DNA of 64,000 nt from Xanthostigma xanthostigma (GCA_963575645.1 OY754469.1:43296753-43360752), one strand, 5' to 3'; positions 11,290 through 23,195 are shown, numbered from the stretch's first letter. Numbers and translations: made by a program. Notes: a model not told the origin generated them from the sequence alone.

Positions 11290-11850
11290 ACTGTACAGTG
11301 AATTTATATATCCAAGAAGAAAAACACGCCGTAGGTTATGTCGCTTATGCGTGTCTATATGAGGGAGATGCCAAAATGGTCGTCTGACAGCGCAACTCGC
11401 GGGTGATTGAGTGAGACGCCTATAAACATAGTATATAAAGTCGGTCATAAATATTTGACGCCTCGATACCGTAGAAATATTACAATATAGAGTACGCGAG
11501 AGAGAGTCTGCAATTAAGGTAACCAATTATGCAAAACAATGCTCATTTGAGTAAACAAATTTCTGGTTGTCTGCAGCGTTCTCTCTCTTAACTGAAGACA
11601 CTTTCACTTATGGCAAGTATACGCACTAGCGTACTCTAGTTACTCATATCTCTATGATCGATACAAGCAGCGAAACCAAATTGGTCAAGTGAATATCAGG
11701 TGAGATAACTTTCATATAGGACAGTATACGTATTGTTTGGCAGCTCAACCAGTAGCGCTACCACGGCGCCTCGATAAAGCCGGGTTGCAGAAAGCGTAGT
11801 CAGAAAATTTAATTTGACAATGACCTTAGATTGTGACTACAAATAATTAT
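11290..11850. repeat. Dispersed repeat shared with about 36.05-36.25 kb and 47.1 kb
   Basis: The stretch containing GAGTACGCGAGAGAGAGTCT and CTTTCACTTATGGCAAG recurs at 36080-36265 in the same orientation. The segment GGGTTGCAG..AATGACCTTAGATT at 11770-11835 recurs at about 47143-47200. No terminal structure or protein was recognised. Confidence 0.5.
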
Positions 11851-11854
11851 CTCT

Positions 11855-12545
11855 TTAAGGAGGTTGAGCCGTTTTACGAAGATAATGAAAAAAATCTGAA
11901 ATAAGTTTTTTTAATAGATTTTTTTATCACAAAATTTTCTATAAAAAATCCAAAATCATTAGGAGATTTATAAAGTTAAAAATTAAAAAAAACTTTTACA
12001 TGTAGTCTTATGGAAAATATGTCAATCTAGCATGCAAACGGTACAGTTTATTTTTTTGCAAATAACCAAAAAATGTCAGCAGTTCCGAAAACTAACTATG
12101 TAAAGCATCGATGTCTTACGCATATTTTAATTATTTTTTCCAATTTAATTAGGAGACTTTTAATCAATAAAAAAAATTATTAAACCTTAGCACTTTTCGA
12201 TTATGGACTTTTATTTTTGACAATTTTAACTGAATTTTCAACTTTTTAAAGATTTAATTTTAATTTTTATTACTTTTAATTTCTTTTTTTAATTATGTAC
12301 TGCAAAAAACATGTAAAATACAGATATTTACATAAATTTATTTTTTCTAACCTAACTTTGTACAAAAAAATTCAAAAGCTAGTGCATTAAGTAAAATACT
12401 GAAATAATTAATTAATATAAAAAAATATATTTATTTATGCCTTTATGACAATAATTTATTGGTATCATCGACTTATAAACTATAAAAGTCCCCATTTAGA
12501 ATTGGGCTACTTTTGATTGGGACTGTAAAGGATCAACCTCCTTAA
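11855..12545. mobile_element. TTAA-target MITE, copy 1
   Basis: TTAA at 11855-11858 and 12542-12545 flanks a 683-bp AT-rich element with inverted ends GGAGGTTGA / TCAACCTCC. The same structure, again with TTAA on both sides, is at 59743-60455. TTAA target sites are the rule for piggyBac-type transposition, but the short TIR is not a canonical piggyBac end, so only the target type is claimed. No coding frame. Confidence 0.75.
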
Positions 12546-13070
12546 ATTAGCACTGTTTGAAAAATAATTGCTCAATTGAAACGATATTTTTTTTAAACTG
12601 TTTAAATATAAATAAAAAAATATTTAACAGTGCTTCTTTAACAAAATAAGCAACTCATTTTTGTGCAGCTTTATCTCCTGATTCGCGAATCTTATAAATA
12701 ATAAATATAATAATATATCTAATAAATATAAATAATAAATAATGTACAAGAAATAAATTTATGCAAAAATGTTATTGCATTTGTGCGAATCAATAATTAG
12801 CTAGTTAGAGCTTCTAGATCTAGACACCCCCTCTCAATTCATTTTTAAATATAATTTTATCTCTATGACGTAGAATTGCGTGAACTAAAAATTAACATAT
12901 AATGGTCAATGCATGTGACAAATTAGTAACTCAGGCGGTGTCGGTGTTTCGAAGACAATTAACATCGTTATGCCCGGAGACCTTCAGTGAGCGCTCTAGG
13001 TGTCATCGATGTTCAATCAGTACGAAGCATACGAATGTACACATGTACACCATATATATGTTACGATCAA

Positions 13071-13528
13071 TGTCCGGAATCCAGACATTGTCGACAATGC
13101 CCGGGCAATGTCGACATTGACCGGTCTATGTCGGCAATGCCCGAGCCACATCGGACAATATCCGAAATCGGACAAAGTTCAAAAAATAGATTTTTTATAA
13201 ACATGAAACGCTGACATTTGATTCTATCTTTATCATAATAAGTTATCATTAACGCTTTATGGAATTTTTATCACTGATATCAACTGTTGAAGAATATATT
13301 TTTATACGTGTTTTCAATCATCAATAATTGTAATAGAAAGCTGAAAAATATATTCTTCAATAGTTAATATCAGTGATAAAAATTCAATAAAGCGTTAATG
13401 ATACAATCAAATGTCAGCGTTTCATGTTTATAAAAAATCTATTTTTTAAACCTTGTCCGATTTCGGACATTGCCCGATGTGGCTCGAGCATTGTCGACAT
13501 TGCCCGTATTTCGGACATTGACCGTAAC
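13071..13528. mobile_element. Foldback element, about 458 bp
   Basis: The ends TTACGATCAATGTCCG and CGGACATTGACCGTAA are inverted copies, and the arms meet near 13300. They share AATCGGACAAAG, AAATGTCAGCG/CGCTGACATTTGATT and ATATCAGTGATAAAAATT..AATAAAGCGTTAAT. The outer arm is itself built from short GTCGACATTG/CAATGTCGAC units. Small open frames through it read the palindrome and are not genes. Confidence 0.75.
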
Positions 13529-14231
13529 TTATATACAAGAGCCAGTGGCGTAACTAGTTTAAGATCGGGGGCAGTGCCCCGAGTCGAAAGCCAAGAGATG
13601 CCTGAAGATAACCATCGAACACGTAAAGAAATGTTTTGCTATGATATCATGCAAAAACGGAGGAGGCCCAAGTAAGTTCTTTACCTAAATATGAGCAAAA
13701 ATTCGAGGTCACGCTACTGATAGATACGTACACATGAGGTTAGCTTATAGCATGTCCAGTTTACGTGCTAATTAATTATAGTGCGCCTACGGGAATGGCA
13801 GACAGGTGTGGTGACGCGTAACGACGCCATCCAGACGCTTCAGACGGGAAAGATCTACATGTATTCAACACGCATCATACCGTTAAATAGGTATATACAC
13901 TATACAGTGTGTTTATAAAAACCAACAAGCTTACAGAACAAAAGAACAGCTGATTTTTTTTTTTCAAAATATTTCTGAAATTGCCGTTGGAAATCATAGG
14001 TCGCGGTCAGTTTTTGTATAATTGCAATGAGTTCAAATGGGCTACCCGAACTGTAGGTACTGTATAGCCTAGTGGTCGTTCCGTGCTGTATGCGAGAGTT
14101 CTCATAATTGTATTTTAATAAATGTTCGAGTATACTGCTGTATAAACGCACCTTTAGCGGACGCGTGTTTTGTATTAGAAGTTACTGTGTACGTGTGTAA
14201 CCCGTTGGTGCGGTTTGTGTATGTATACCAT

Positions 14232-14787
14232 ATCTTAAAAAAAAACTTCGGAGAAGTAAAAACTTCGTTCTGTGCTAAATTCAAAAACTTGAGGCGACTG
14301 AATCTTAAGATTATAACTTAAAAAAAAAGAATTTCGAGGCAGACAAGAAATTGAAATCAAGCTCGAAATTCTGTGCGTAAGACGTCGAAAAAAAATGAAT
14401 TTCGAGGCAGACAAGGAATTGAAATCCAACCTTGAAATTCTGTGCTTATAAAAGCTACAAGAGCAACAGCAAAAAAAAAATGCAAAGACGTTGTTCGCAT
14501 AACTCCTTTAGTTACCACTAAAAAAACGCCGTCTGTGCACTTTTTTTTGCTGTTGCTCTTGTAGCTTTTATAAGCACAGAATTTCAAGGTTGGATTTCAA
14601 TTCCTTGTCTGCCTCGAAATTCATTTTTTTTCGACGTCTTACGCACAGAATTTCGAGCTTGATTTCAATTTCTTGTCTGCCTCGAAATTCTTTTTTTTTA
14701 AGTTATAATCTTAAGATTCAGTCGCCTCAAGTTTTTGAATTTAGCACAGAACGAAGTTTTTACTTCTCCGAAGTTTTTTTTTAAGAT
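14232..14787. repeat. Mismatch-free long inverted repeat, 247-bp arms, 62-bp spacer
   Basis: Position i pairs with 29019-i throughout. I found no mismatch or indel between 14232-14478 and 14541-14787, and identical open frames of 64 codons appear on both strands (14429-14235 and 14590-14784). Each arm holds two tandem copies of a motif of about 60 bp starting GAATTTCGAGGCAGACAAG. It sits in the ANKS1 intron between exons 17504 and 10762, so the primary transcript would contain a very long RNA hairpin. No transposase or terminal motif identifies a family. Confidence 0.9.
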
Positions 14788-15001
14788 TTCACGTCTTTTT
14801 CCAAAGTGTGAGACATTATTTTTATTTTTCCTCCAAAATAAACATATGTGCATTTTTTATATTGTTGTATTTAAATGCAATAAAAGTGTTCATATTGTTG
14901 TATTTAAATGCAATGAATCTCCGAAATTAGAATATGTATTGTAAAAAACAACACGATCCTTACTCCATGCAACTGTGGTTTCGAGCGCGCCTCTCATGTA
15001 T

Positions 15002-15085
15002 TTTGTTAAATAAGAAGTAACAATCAAAAGTCGGTTATAGAAATTGCAATAATCGACTTTTGATTTTTACTTCTCATTTAACAAA
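15002..15085. repeat. Imperfect hairpin, 37-bp arms, 10-nt loop
   Basis: Arms 15002-15038 and 15049-15085 pair with about four mismatches (AATCAAAAGTCG / CGACTTTTGATT). The size and loop are like a miRNA precursor, but a small foldback transposon is equally possible. Confidence 0.5.
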
Positions 15086-15767
15086 CAGTACTACAAAAGT
15101 GCATTTATATTTTGCCGCGTAGTCCAGTGCTGCCGCGGTGCAACACCTAGTGGTGCAATCGGCTCATCACACCTCCATGCGAATACCATGACATTCAATT
15201 TGTAAACAATCCATGTGAAGTCTATTAAAAATAAAAATGAGCTATAACAAGTCTATGCTCTGTGATACCTACATGATTCTTTTTTATTAACCGACTAAAA
15301 ACAAAAACGGAGGAGGTTCTCAAATCGACGCGTATATTTTTTTTTTTTAGTTTTTTTTTTTTATTTATATTCATTTGAAATATGGATATTCTTGAAGATT
15401 CCATGAAGGCACATTTTGAAGGCATGAAAAAAAAATCAATGAACAAGGCCCACCATTAAAAATACAAATTTTTTTTCATATCATTTGTAAAATACTTATT
15501 TTGCATTAAAAAAAGAAGTTTCACTTCGTAATCTTTTCACTTTTTAATTTTTGTTGCACTTTTTAAATCTAACTTCAATCATATATTTTGTTATTTTTTA
15601 ATAAAAGATTTGACGAAAGTGAATTTTTCAAAAAACAAGAAAATAATAAAAATTAAAAATTAAAAAGGAAATAAAAATATAATGAGAAAAAAATTGAGAA
15701 AATAAATTAAAACTAAAAAAACAATTAAAAACAAAAAAAAATTAAAAATTGAAAAATAAATTTTCCA

Positions 15768-15850
15768 ATGATGCTGGCGGGAATCGAACTCAAGACCCTG
15801 TTATTAGTTATTACTAGCCTAACGTCGTAACCACTCGTCCACGCGCACTC
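15768..15850 (-). repeat. tRNA-derived SINE head with pol III A and B boxes
   Basis: The minus strand carries an A-box-like TGGACGAGTGG (15841-15831) and a B-box GTTCGATTCCC (15789-15779) at tRNA spacing, with a T-arm-like stem, but the acceptor ends do not pair, so it is not a functional tRNA. Downstream on the minus strand is a long A/T tract ending near 15280-15330 with the GGAGGAGGTTCTC motif seen in many lepidopteran repeats. Confidence 0.5.
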
Positions 15851-15937
15851 TCACAATATAAGCTGTTATTGTGGTACAGAAGTATATATGGGTGATACGA
15901 AAAATCGGTCCTATGAAAGTCACGTGGTCACAGAACT

Positions 15938-16210
15938 ATAAAACTTGGAAACTTGCTTCATATACACGGCGTTATATGGGACAAAGGCAAAATCAATGTA
16001 TAAGAATACGCTAGAGATTCGTTGGCATTTAGCACAGAAAAGAATCTCTAGCGAGATTCTTCGATAATGTATTGTGCATTTAAAAAAATGCGGCAATAGA
16101 AATACACACTCTGTGAAAATTTCAACTCTCTACTTATTACGGTTCATGAGATATAGCCTTCTGACAGACAGACGGACGGACACCCTTCGGATACGGAACC
16201 CTAAAAATTA
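15938..16210 (+). repeat. LINE-like 3' fragment
   Basis: The block GGCGTTATATGGGA..CAAAATCAATGTATAAGAAT followed by TTTAGCACAGAAAAGAATCT is repeated at 17360-17488. It runs on into GACAGACAGACGGACGGACA..GGAACCCTAAAAA at 16155-16206, a tail style common in lepidopteran non-LTR elements. Confidence 0.5.
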
Positions 16211-17359
16211 ACAGCACTGTAAAATCTTGAATAGCTGATAAAATATCGTTTCTTTAAAATATAATTATTTCTGAAATGTTTCCATATATTGCCAATAAAT
16301 ATTTGCTTTGCATATAGTTCATTTATATACGGAAAACGTTAATTGGCTAGCCGCCCGCACTGAATTGGCACTTGACCCAGTTTGTTTTGTTTATCCACCT
16401 ACTTAACTGTCATGTTTTTACAAAATACGTACGTTTTTTAAATAGAAACGCTACCTAGTAATTTTACGCTGACTAATACTTCTTATTAATTGAAATTTTA
16501 TAACAACTTAAAAATAAAAATGAACAATTCAATTTTTGCGTTGATTTCTGAGATATGTTTGAAGTAGAAAAATGTAGTTTACAGCTTGTACAAAAAAAAA
16601 ACAAGCCGTGAGTTGGGTCGTTAATTGGGACTCTACGAGTACGACCCTTGAGGTCCACACGACCAACTTCCCAGTATGGTCAAAATTGAATATTAAGTAT
16701 GTATTTAACAAGTCAGACCCGAGATTTTTTTTTTCAAATAATCCTAAAATACACTTTTTGCAATCTTTTTGTTTAATTAAAAAAAAAACGGCTGAACCGA
16801 TTTTGAAAAAAAATCTATATTTTACACGAAATTTTACGAATCAAAAATGCTATCGACTTTGTTACGGCGTTAATCGAAGCTTATTAACGTCAAAATGATC
16901 CACAAGAATTTTTTTCATAGTCGGTTCAGCCGTTTTTTTTTTTTTAATATTAGAGAAAACGTTATCAATTTATTGATAAAATACAGACTACAAAGTAAGT
17001 AATAATTATTCCACACATGCGTAAATTATAATAATTATTACCGTGTACTTATACAATTAATAATTTGATAAAGTTTTTCCCGAATATTTTCTTACGTGAC
17101 CTTACAAACATCTGATATGAATTAATGGAGAATAAAACGGAGGTTTCGAAAATTTAAAATGAATATATTATGTTGCTATTTGAAAAAAAAATGCAAGTAC
17201 ACTTCCGGTTAAGTTTGAAGTGCCAAAAAATATTCCTTAGCAATTTGCGATAATCTTGAGTCTCGAGTTGAACAAAAAACTATTTAAACTTTCTTTTTGT
17301 ATCTAGTAGGATACACGAATTTATTCACTGTTACCACTTTTGGTGAACACACTGTATAT

Positions 17360-17488
17360 AAACTATTGGAAACTGGCCTCATGTACACGGCGTTATATGG
17401 GAGAGAGGCAAAATCAATGTATAAGAATTTGTTAGAGATACGTCGGCATTTAGCACAGAAAAGAATCTCTAACGAGATTCTTCGATAA
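17360..17488 (+). repeat. Second copy of the 15.94-kb repeat, abutting an exon
   Basis: About 129 bp matches 15938-16068. It ends TTCGATAA about 15 bp inside the intron that follows exon 17884-17504, so a mobile fragment almost touches an ANKS1 splice donor. Confidence 0.65.
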
Positions 17489-17503
17489 AGTGAACGAACT
17501 TAC

Positions 17504-17884
17504 CAAAACATTGAGATCAGCAGTAATATCATCTAGGTTAGGTCCTTGGTTACTATCATTTGTACTAACAGACATGAGTATTCTTTTCCTATGTCCAGTT
17601 TTTTGGATTTCTAGCACAGCCGTCAGTTCCACTTCCCATATTCTCTTTATTCTTTCCATATCATTATACAAATGTTTACTAAAAGTTTCTATGTAGTTGT
17701 CCAAATGTAGCCTCTGCAACCACTGTTGAACGGTTTCATCCGGTTCGTTGACATTGTTGTTATAGAGATTGTGTCTTTCTTGTATTTTCAATGGCAGCGA
17801 TTTACTGGCTTCCAAAATGGTCGTCCTATCGTTTTCATTTGTAATACCCATTTCTTTGAGATCTGAATCACCCAAAACTCCATT
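17504..17884 (-). CDS. ANKS1-like, second half of SAM1 and SAM2
   Basis: 381 nt, 127 codons, phase 0, acceptor TTGTTACAG|AATGGA, donor TTG|GTAAGT. It starts NGVLGDSDLKEMGITNENDR, the last helices of SAM1 (DLKEMGI and the R..IL helix), then a linker, and then SAM2 beginning ETVQQWLQRLHLDNYIETF and ending with the LTAVLEIQKTGHRKRIL helix. In ANKS1 proteins the tandem SAM domains mediate SAM-SAM contacts, for instance with Eph receptors and SHIP2 in vertebrates. The acidic segment SNQGPNLDDITADLNVL follows SAM2. The intron upstream is 2.7 kb and the one downstream 6.7 kb. Confidence 0.95.
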
Positions 17885-18179
17885 CTGTAACAAAGAAAAA
17901 ACGCGCGTTATAACCCAATCAAAATGTCTGAAATTTTTTTCACCAGTATTTAGAACGGACTTTCAGGATAGGCTATATATTATCGCGTTAAAATAAAAGC
18001 GTTTTTCGTTGAGACCAATCTTGCAACAAAAGTTGACGGAAAACGGTGGTAATCGACAAATTCAGGCCGAAGCTGCTAGTCACCTATACAACAGTTTTAC
18101 TTGAGCATTTCAGAAGTTTCTGCGCTATTACCCTACCCCGAGGATCTGCTATTCAACCAACGTCGGTACTGTGCCTGCT

Positions 18180-18420
18180 TATACAGGGTATCCCATTTTA
18201 AACGTACCGTCCTTACATATATCTCGAAATTTGGCAAGCGTGAGAGAAAAAATTCTGAATAAAAGTCGCTTACTATCGAGGGAGTTAAGTAATGCCGAAA
18301 GGTAACATGTACCAAGTGGTGCCACATTTTTGATTTGCTCTTTGAAAGAGGAGAGGAAATGCTGCCAATAACGCTCAGACCATTTTTTGCTCCAGTCAAT
18401 TTTTTTCAGTAATGGTCATT
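18180..18420. repeat. Transposon-like fragment starting TACAGGGTATCCCA
   Basis: TATACAGGGTATCCCATTTT resembles the TACAGGRTGTCCC ends of element 1959-2479 and a similar fragment near 24017 (TACAGGGTGTAC). No opposite end was found. Confidence 0.3.
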
Positions 18421-18547
18421 GTTTAATTCGTGTTTGTACCTAGAGAAATTGCTCGAAGTTACCTCAATATTATTATAAACATGCTTGTGTTCTTTAGTGA
18501 AAATTGCGCCTGGCACTAATTAATTCTATTATTATTGTTTAGATTTC

Positions 18548-18930
18548 TATTATTAATAAATAAAATTATCGACCAATTTTTCAGACAAATATATTAACAA
18601 AAAATATAAAAATTAATACATTAACGTTTCGGTCCGGATTTGGATCTTGTTCAGAACTGATCTAAAAAATATATATTAATGTATTAATTTTTATATTTTT
18701 TGTTAATATATTTGTCTGAAAAATTGGTCGATAATTTTACTTATTGAAGAGTTCTATTCAGACGTTAATCAAAGATTTGAAGATTTCTATTGTTTACTAA
18801 AAAATGGTCCCAACGTTATTGATAGCATTTCCTCTTCCCTTTCTAATGAACCAATAAAAATTGTGGGTTTGCATTTAAAAACAAAGTTGTTGTTGCTATC
18901 TCGACTGTGGCGCCACCTGTTATACGTCGC
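18548..18930 (+). mobile_element. Penelope-like element fragment, family A
   Basis: Inverted arms (ATCGACCAATTTTTCAGAC at 18570 and its inverse near 18716) enclose ACGTTTCGGTCCGGATTTGG. Read inverted, this is a CTGAAC..GGACCGAAACGT hammerhead-like core. After the arm comes an open stretch EEFYSDVNQRFEDFY, continuing for about 60 codons, that recurs after the same arms at 35.6-35.76 kb and 42.06-42.18 kb. The arrangement of a ribozyme-bearing terminal repeat followed by an ORF start is that of Penelope-like elements; the protein piece alone is too short to prove it. Confidence 0.55.
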
Positions 18931-19194
18931 TATATTGCTTCATCGGTAGTAGGCAACTTTTATTCAAAACTTTTAAGATGGCACACCCGATTATATTATT
19001 ATCGTGCACAATGTATTGAAAAGTACACCAATAAAGGAGGACGCACGCTAAATCAACTGAAAATTATCTTAACATAATATTTGTATTGAAGTCACTTGAG
19101 TGGACTTAAACGTCGATTGGAATTTCCCAAATTTGTATCAATTATATTTCACACTTTGATATAAAATTATAGTCACATACACAGATATAGACTA

Positions 19195-19732
19195 TAGTGA
19201 TGTGCCGGATCGTTAAAAATGTATATCCTCGGATACAGATCTGAATACGGATATTTGGTTTCAAGATCCGCGGATACGGATACGGATCTTAACTTTCTTA
19301 GAGTACGCGGCGGTAAATATTGCACATCGACCTTTGGAAAGAGACTATCTGTTATGGGAAAAAGTTATTGACCTCTTTAAGAGTTAACTCTGATAACAGA
19401 TTATCTCTTTCCAAAGATCGATCTGCAATATCTCATTATAAAGATAGTTTTTTAGTACCTTTGAGTTATGTATCATTGGTATGGTACTCACTACGATAAA
19501 TGTTTGCAATATAAATAAAGGTGCCAAATACGAATAAAAAAAATAAAAAATAATCTGAATGGAATTTAACAGTTTTTTCTTATTATCTAATCACCTATAT
19601 ATATAAAATTTCATCTATGAATTGAAAATTAATAAGGTAAAAGATCCGCCAAAAACTAACGGATACGGATACGGATTTTTCTTCTCCCTCGGATATCCGC
19701 GGATACGGATACGGATATCCGGCACATCACTA
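19195..19732. mobile_element. Non-autonomous hAT element, copy 2
   Basis: Same ends and interior as 9245-9772, with small indels and scattered substitutions, including the GGATACGGATACGGAT tracts and the central hairpin. Flanking 8-mers do not match, so the target duplication has decayed or the boundaries were rearranged. Confidence 0.85.
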
Positions 19733-20557
19733 ACACTGACACCAAAATAAAATATACATTCCTGGGCAAAAATAACGCACCACTTTATGACGCGGCATAT
19801 TTTTAGTATTGAACGAATTAATATTAATAATGTCTTTATTGATTCAAAAGGGTGTTGATCAAATGGTGAAGTTCAGCGTAAACGCAGTTTTACAACTTAA
19901 CACAGTTACAAAAGGAACTTTAATTATTGGAGTGTAAGTACGTTTTGTTTTCTGAAAGAAAAAAATGTAGGCACTGGTTGACCTGTGGGTTAACCCTAAA
20001 ACTCCCCGCTATGTGTTAAATACGTTACAATAAATTGATACTATTGGGTTTATAATACATTAATTTAATAAAGAATGGTTATAAAAAATAGTTATGAATT
20101 TCTAAGTCACACGAGAGAAAAAATTGTTGAATTTTTTATTTTATGTTATGTATATGATAAACTTTTATATTTAAGCTAATTTAAGTTTTAATGCACTTTT
20201 CTGATCGCCGTATAAAAAAGTAAAAAGTACTTATTTCACACAAACAATCCTTGATTAAAATTTAAATGAAAAAATTCATTATACACCTCTCTATTTTTCT
20301 CAGCAAGGGTAAACAACCATGGTAGCTTTATCTACAAATCGTTTATCGCTAAGAAAAAAAAATCCAATGGCATTCGGACCTTCTCGATTAGCGTGGTTTA
20401 GTCATTTCTCAATATATACAGTCTGCTACGGCCTAACATAAATATCTCAAATTTCTAAACTGACTCATCAGGCATCAATATTTCGTATCATTATATTAAA
20501 GAGTAATTTTTTTGTCCTACCTATTATTACTATTAGAATGAATACAAAAATACTTAC

Positions 20558-21072
20558 TATAAAATCTATGTCATCGAATCCGCTGTTCGTAAACAAGGAT
20601 TCATAGTCTGATAATCCTAAAGTATTGAGCCATTGACCGACAGGTGTGGTAACTAATGGACTCAAACTGCTCTGAGAACAGCTCAAGCCCAGTCTCGCTT
20701 GGAACTCCTTTTCCAATTCAGTGACGAACACCGATTCCCTAACCAAACCCGTTCCAAACGACGCCATAATTTCCGATATTTTCGCCCATTCTTCCTGTTC
20801 GTCGAACGGGCTGAGTATTGACAGCGATTTTTCGCCATCCGTTGAAGAAACTGTTGAGCTGGTGTTCGTCGTTCTCGACGACCGCGTCCTCTTTTGAACG
20901 TCGTCATCGAAACCTTGTTGTTGATGATGATGATGATGATGATGCTTGCTCGTACCGTCCGTACCGTTTTCGTAGACGTTTTTCAATCGACGCAGTGTTT
21001 TCGGTCGCTCAGCCGGTAATGGCCGAGGACCACCTAAACCGTCCAGGGCCGTCGTTGATCCTTTAAACAATC
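20558..21072 (-). CDS. ANKS1-like, linker and first half of SAM1
   Basis: 515 nt. The acceptor TTTGTTATAG|GATTG starts in phase 1, so the last base of exon 61092-60918 (G) completes a Gly codon, and it ends in phase 0 at ATA|GTAAGT. It encodes LFKGSTTALDGLGGPRPLP, a basic stretch, a His7-Gln3 run, an acidic/Ser-rich segment, the helix ISEIMASFGTGLVRESVFV, and the start of SAM1 (PVGQWLNTLGLSDYESLF, ending DDIDFI). An intron interrupts SAM1 after DIDFI. The upstream intron is about 40 kb. Family assignment follows from the SAM1-SAM2-PTB order; the low-complexity linker is lineage-specific. Confidence 0.93.
20924..20944 (-). repeat. Coding (CAT)7 microsatellite
   Basis: Seven uninterrupted CAT codons encode His7 in the linker before SAM1, next to CAA codons. 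A pure trinucleotide run in coding DNA is likely length-polymorphic. Confidence 0.85.
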
Positions 21073-21254
21073 CTATAACAAAGAGAAGTTCAATAAATAC
21101 AATTTCCAATTAAATTTTCAGACAAACAAATCACACGTTAACAAAGATTTGAAAGAGAAGTTTTCATTGATTTGTTCGTAACTTATTTATAAATAGTAAC
21201 AGGACAGCAGCTTTACTGTCTCTCTGAAAGGAGATATACTGTGCTTTTTGTATC

Positions 21255-21622
21255 ATAGTTATCTATACTAATATATAAAGCTGAAGAGTTTGTTTGTTTG
21301 TTTGGTTGAACGCGCTAATCTCAGGAACTACTGGTTCGAATTGAAAAATGTTTTTTTGTTGGACAGCCCATTTATCGAGGAAGGCTATAGGCTATATAAT
21401 ATCACGCTACAACCAATAGAAGCGGAGCATCAATGAAAAATGTTGCAAAATGTAACTCAAAATTTGTCCATCCGACAAAAACTTTTGAACGGTAAGTGCG
21501 ACCATCATGAAATTTGGACACACAATTAATCTCGGTAAATTAAGTTGAATGTGCGCACACATGTACCCCCCTCCCATTCGTTCTTATGCACCCGGGTGAA
21601 ACCAGGCGGGACCGCTAGTATA
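21255..21622 (+). mobile_element. LINE-like 3' fragment
   Basis: Starts ACTAATATATAAAGCTGAAG, contains the segment GAGGAAGGCTATAGGCTATA, and ends CACCCGGGTGAAACC..GGGACCGCTAGT. The same end is at 40607 (inverted) and 57160-57187. Such tails belong to non-LTR retrotransposons widespread in insects. No coding frame is left. Confidence 0.6.
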
Positions 21623-21993
21623 TAATAAAAAGATGGTAACAGCACCGATACCTTCGCAAAGTTAAGTTTCTGTTCTTTTTTAGAAGACGCTCAAAAGTAG
21701 ATACGCACGCTTGAGAATTTTTTTTCACTTTAATTATGCTTGTCTCGCAAACAAGTTGTCTTAATCTACGTTTATGTGGTTGAGAAACAAAAAATTTAAG
21801 GAACAATATACGCAGTTGACATAATTTAACAAAATTTTAAAGGAAAAAAGACCTGTTGACATTGTATCGAAATTCAGACACACCGTACTAAGCAAACACA
21901 TTGCCTATCATTATCCATAAAATTGATATAAATCTATTTTTAGTGCGTTTAAAATATTTTACATTTTTTCAACACATAAAATAAAATCCATGG

Positions 21994-22252
21994 TTTATAA
22001 GAAAAAATTCGCAGGTTTGTGGACAAAAGTTATATTTATAAATGTACGACGTTTCGTCTATAAATTTAGACTTTTTCAAGTACAAATTGAAAATTATTTA
22101 AAACAATAATTATGAAAATAAACATTAATTACTAACCATAGCAATTAACAAAAGTTAAAGTACATAATTTGTACTTGAAAAAGTCTAAATTTATAGACGA
22201 AACGTCGTAAATATAACTTTTGTCCACAAACCTGCGAATTTTTTCTTATAAA
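21994..22252. mobile_element. Penelope-like terminal inverted repeat pair, family B
   Basis: Arms 21994-22088 and 22160-22252 are inverted copies sharing AAAAAATTCGCAGGTTTGTG and GACGTTTCGTCTATAAATTT. Read as ...TTGAAAAAGTC..GACGAAACGTC, each arm carries a hammerhead-like core. No protein remains. Confidence 0.5.
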
Positions 22253-22979
22253 TTATTATCGATGGACACGATATCTAATAAATAATCCATAGTGTTTTAT
22301 TAGTTTATGATTTTTTATATTAGAGTAATTTATAAACAAATGTGTATACTTAGAAGAGATCAATACTTCTGTATTTAATACTTATATCGATTTAATTCTT
22401 ACACCATAAAATCTCACCCGAAAAAACGGTAGTAGGTATATTCCGCACTTTTATCAACCTGCGTTAAGAATTTCAATGAAATAAAAAACTTTGCTTATGC
22501 TTGAATTTTATTTTAATAATTGTTAATCTTAAAATTTTACGAATGACGATTCATTATTTTAGCCTTAAAATAAGTTCACTTTTATACACCAGAAACTCAT
22601 AAAACACTATTCTAAATTATGTGACAGCTTCACAAAATTTATTGGTTTACAACACATCAAGTGTCATTTATAAAAGATATTACCGCGTGGGTTTAAAATA
22701 TGCAACGACTCAATTATTAACAAAAATATATATTAAATGCGTTTAGTAAATGTGCTAATCTAAAGAATACAACTCACTCAGCGATGTCCGATCGCAGACT
22801 CAAAGCCCAGTGTCTAATGTGGCAAACTATCTATTAATAGATAACAAAACGAAACCTACTATATCGGTGACTAATCATTTCATTCACATTTTGCTGTCAT
22901 TTTATTTATGCGGTGAACGAGGTGAGGTACAATTTTGCCAAATTAAATATAAGTGAGCTTTGACTCGTAAACCTACTAG

Positions 22980-23195
22980 GCGAGACGGCGAGGAGTTTTG
23001 GATGTATTTTTCGGGCACAGGCGAGATTATTTGTTGGAATCGCTTCATTTTAGGGTGCTTACAAATTGTTGGTGTGCTTGATTTTATAATTAACAATTAC
23101 TGACTACACCCTAAAACGAAGCGATTCCAACAATAATCTCGCCTGTGCCCGAATAATACACTTTTTAATGTTTTTACCTCCTCGCCGTCTAGCCC
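22980..23195. repeat. Foldback element
   Basis: 22980-23059 and 23105-23195 are inverted copies (GAGACGGCGAGGAG / CTCCTCGCCGTC; GGGCACAGGCGAGATTAT and its inverse; GAATCGCTTC..TTTTAGGGTG and its inverse). The spacer is about 45 bp and the arms carry small indels. Confidence 0.65.

Noticed and set aside
14235..14784. Two identical 64-codon proteins on opposite strands
   Set aside because: They are mirror readings of the long inverted repeat and show no protein family features.
15768..15850. Functional tRNA gene on the minus strand
   Set aside because: A and B boxes are present, but the acceptor stem does not pair and the anticodon arm is disrupted; better explained as a SINE head.
20818..21066. 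82-codon plus frame with an Asp run
   Set aside because: Antisense of the ANKS1 SAM1 exon; the Asp run is the complement of the His codons.
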